A stretch of DNA of 6,873 bases from Anaerolineaceae bacterium (GTDB lineage Bacteria; Chloroflexota; Anaerolineae; Anaerolineales; Villigracilaceae), in the NCBI GenBank assembly GCA_009885445.1, contig VFKQ01000030.1:1-6873 (forward strand). The letters are read 5' to 3'. A program made the translations under genes and the position numbers. The notes below the pieces were generated by a model, which had not been told where the DNA came from, did no database searches, and saw only the letters and a list, made by a program, of their open reading frames with translations. Below are positions 5,602 through 6,873 of this stretch, in pieces. Numbering within the stretch: the stretch's first letter is position 1; every line of letters begins with the position of its first letter.

Positions 5602-5610
5602 TGATAAAAT
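5602..5610 (+). promoter_or_regulatory. Extended -10 promoter for the acyltransferase, probably leaderless
   Basis: TGATAAAAT: an extended -10 (TGn followed by TAAAAT, 5605-5610) with exactly 6 nt before the ATG at 5617, the same gap as at pyrC. No clear -35 at 17 nt, because that place is taken by the palindromic repeat. No Shine-Dalgarno is present. Confidence 0.45.
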
Positions 5611-5616
5611 ATCTGC

Positions 5617-6696
5617 ATGAACAATCGCGTGGCTTACATAGATATTGCAAAGGGCCTGGGAATTTTGGTGATCGTGCTCGGGCACAACGATCTGGCGGGT
5701 TATCACCCTGACCTGCATAAATTTATTTATGCATTTCACATCCCGTTATTTTTCTTTTTATCGGGCATGTTCTTTCGCCCCGAGCGCTCGTTCCGCGAGA
5801 CGTTGACGCGGCGCTTCAACACTTTGATGAAGCCTTATTTTTTTACGCTGTTTGTGATCTATCTTGGCGAGGCGGCTTTTTCAAACATGACCTTTCCAGT
5901 CATCGCCGGGCGCATTGTAAAATCGATGTATGCGACCGGACATTATATTGATTGGGTGCAGTTGTGGTTCATTCCGCATTTGTTCGCGCTGAGTTTGTTT
6001 GCCTGGCTGGCCTGGCGCGGAATTTTTGGGCGCGTGAAATCAGATGGGTTGCGCGGCGCGTGGATGTTAGCGATGCTGGCAGTGGGCGTTTATACGATGT
6101 CTTATTTCTGGCCGTTCACCCCGCCGGTGATGATTGACATGCCGCTGTTCGGCCTGCCCTTCAGCCTCGACCTTGTTCTCGCCAGCGGATTTTTCTTTCT
6201 GCTCGGTTACGAAATCAATCGTCGCCCGCTCGAAAATTTTTTCGCCTCGCCCTTCACGCTCGTCTTGAGTTTTGCCGCTTTGCTGGCGATGACTCTGACT
6301 CTCTCTCCGCTCATGGACTTTAATACGCGCACCTATCCATCGTTGGGCATTAATACAGTTGAAGCGCTGTTAGGGATTGTGATGGTGCTTTCACTTTCGC
6401 GTAACATTGAAAAATGGTCGGCAAAGGTGGCTGGTGCATTAAATTATTTTGGGCGCATCTCGCTGGTGATTTTAATTTTCCATGTGCCGATTCAAGAAAC
6501 GCTGTTCGGCAAATATGTGCGCTTTGGGATTCCGAATGACGGCGCAATTGCGCTGGCCTTTTTGAGCGGCGTGTTGATTCCCGCGCTAATCTACGAGCTG
6601 GCGATTCGTCACAACCCGCGGTTGAGGCCGTGGTTTGGGTTTGCGGCGGAGGAATCATTTCACCGCGAAGAAACGAAGACCGCGAAGGAAAATTGA
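5617..6696 (+). CDS. Membrane acyltransferase, acyltransferase-3 family (O-acetyltransferase-like)
   Basis: A 359-residue polytopic membrane protein, typical length for acyltransferase-3 proteins that O-acetylate sugars, polysaccharides, lipids or peptidoglycan from acetyl-CoA. The N-terminus has the family opening YIDIAKGLGILVIVLGH with the conserved H23, then FHIPLFFFLSGMFF (40-53), LWFIPHLFAL (116-125) and, late, YFGRISLVILIFHVPI (277-292). About ten hydrophobic segments span residues 12-335. The opening looks most like fucose 4-O-acetylase-type members, but the acceptor cannot be told; no glycan gene cluster is nearby. ATG 5617 lacks a Shine-Dalgarno and lies 6 nt after an extended -10, so the mRNA is probably leaderless. 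The last eleven codons (HREETKTAKEN, 349-359) are encoded by a degenerate CGAAG repeat and are likely a recent, non-essential tail. Confidence 0.9.
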   Translation: MNNRVAYIDIAKGLGILVIVLGHNDLAGYHPDLHKFIYAFHIPLFFFLSGMFFRPERSFRETLTRRFNTLMKPYFFTLFVIYLGEAAFSNMTFPVIAGRIVKSMYATGHYIDWVQLWFIPHLFALSLFAWLAWRGIFGRVKSDGLRGAWMLAMLAVGVYTMSYFWPFTPPVMIDMPLFGLPFSLDLVLASGFFFLLGYEINRRPLENFFASPFTLVLSFAALLAMTLTLSPLMDFNTRTYPSLGINTVEALLGIVMVLSLSRNIEKWSAKVAGALNYFGRISLVILIFHVPIQETLFGKYVRFGIPNDGAIALAFLSGVLIPALIYELAIRHNPRLRPWFGFAAEESFHREETKTAKEN

Positions 6697-6706
6697 GAGC
6701 GCGAAG
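6661..6706 (+). repeat. Degenerate CGAAG repeat covering the acyltransferase 3' end
   Basis: CGAAG occurs at 6666, 6674, 6683 and 6702, mostly within longer copies like ACCGCGAAG. The run spans the last eleven codons, the stop at 6694-6696 and ten bases beyond. Wording such as caccgcgaag...cgaagaccgcgaag resembles dispersed repeats seen in several bacterial phyla (recalled, not searched). Confidence 0.55.
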
Positions 6707-6747
6707 AAATCCCTTTTATCTCTTTCATCTGTGGTCGAATCTGTAAT

Positions 6748-6763
6748 GCGACATTTATGTCGC
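6748..6763 (+). terminator. Possible terminator hairpin after the acyltransferase
   Basis: GCGACAT-tt-ATGTCGC, a perfect 7-bp dyad with a 2-nt centre, followed by GTTTCTCT. It lies 51 nt after the stop codon. The loop is very tight (the inner A-T pairs would open) and the T-run is interrupted, so termination is plausible but weak. It could equally be a member of the local palindrome set. Confidence 0.35.
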
Positions 6764-6783
6764 GTTTCTCTACCGTACAAATA

Positions 6784-6836
6784 CGAGTAAAAATAGAGCT
6801 TGCTCCTTGCGCCGTCCTCGGCGCAAGATTTACTCG
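6784..6836. repeat. Nested palindromic element
   Basis: Outer arms CGAGTAAA (6784-6791) and TTTACTCG (6829-6836) match perfectly over 8 bp. They enclose a small GAGC-tt-GCTC dyad (6796-6805) and a perfect 9-bp hairpin CTTGCGCCG-tcct-CGGCGCAAG (6806-6827). The hairpin's TCCT loop and flanking bases are the reverse complement of the core of the 25-nt repeat, so this looks like a diverged, inverted member of the same family. Confidence 0.65.
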
Positions 6837-6841
6837 CAAAA

Positions 6842-6866
6842 CGCCGCCGAGGACGGCGGCTTGAGC
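6842..6866. repeat. GC-rich palindromic repeat, copy 2 (exact 25-nt match to 5567-5591)
   Basis: Stem GCCGCCG (6843-6849), loop agga, CGGCGGC (6854-6860), then TTGAGC. Identical in sequence and orientation to the copy before the acyltransferase, so the two copies bracket that gene. It runs close to the right edge, so the full element may extend further. Confidence 0.8.
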
Positions 6867-6873
6867 CTATGTA

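Noticed and set aside
5189..5650. 153-codon minus-strand frame opposite the lactonase gene
   Set aside because: Shadow frame rich in Ser, Pro and Arg; the plus-strand gene has all metal-site motifs.
6731..6747. GTGGTCGAATCTG resembles a tRNA T-loop
   Set aside because: No acceptor, D or anticodon stems could be fitted around it.
966..6784. 12-nt word ACCGTACAAATA at 966-977 and 6772-6783
   Set aside because: Short, not palindromic, and no shared context; it may be chance.

Overview
The window looks like chromosomal DNA of a moderately GC-rich bacterium, most plausibly a Chloroflexota (Anaerolineae-like) genome. That placement is an inference. It rests on a dihydroorotase that reads like the animal CAD domain type, a KdpE-like response regulator, apparently leaderless starts, and many short palindromic repeats between and inside genes. 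No rRNA, tRNA, CRISPR array, transposase or phage gene was seen.

Left part, minus strand (1-1882): an OmpR/PhoB-family response regulator (1160-1882) lies upstream of the N-terminal third of a heavy-metal-type RND efflux pump (1-592, cut by the window edge). The roughly 570 bp between them has no convincing gene. Next to the regulator's stop codon it carries a run of 11-bp-spaced direct repeats of the kind OmpR/PhoB proteins bind. A metal- or stress-responsive efflux locus is the simplest reading. No histidine kinase or membrane-fusion adaptor gene is visible.

Middle part, plus strand (1883-5549): a dihydroorotase gene (pyrC, 2270-3346) has a promoter whose -10 box lies 6 nt before the ATG, so the mRNA is probably leaderless. 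A GC-rich palindromic repeat sits in frame inside its coding sequence. A second promoter (3533-3561) appears to drive a leader with a 31-codon and a 13-codon small ORF, followed by corA (3745-4683), a Mg2+/divalent cation channel. The corA Shine-Dalgarno lies in one arm of a perfect 9-bp hairpin, and the opposite arm can instead pair with the Shine-Dalgarno of the 13-codon ORF. That ORF overlaps corA by ATGA. corA in turn overlaps an SMP-30/gluconolactonase-like gene (4683-5549) by TAATG, so the four reading frames probably form one coupled transcript.

Right part (5550-6873): a palindromic repeat precedes a membrane acyltransferase gene (5617-6696), which also seems leaderless (extended -10 six nt before ATG). 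The last codons of that gene run into a degenerate CGAAG repeat. The remaining 177 bp are mostly palindromes, including a second exact copy of a 25-nt repeat found before the acyltransferase.

The most interesting signals are the two-way hairpin switch in front of corA, the in-frame repeat inside pyrC, the 11-bp operator-like array, and the paired leaderless starts. None is proof of a new system; each can be tested directly.
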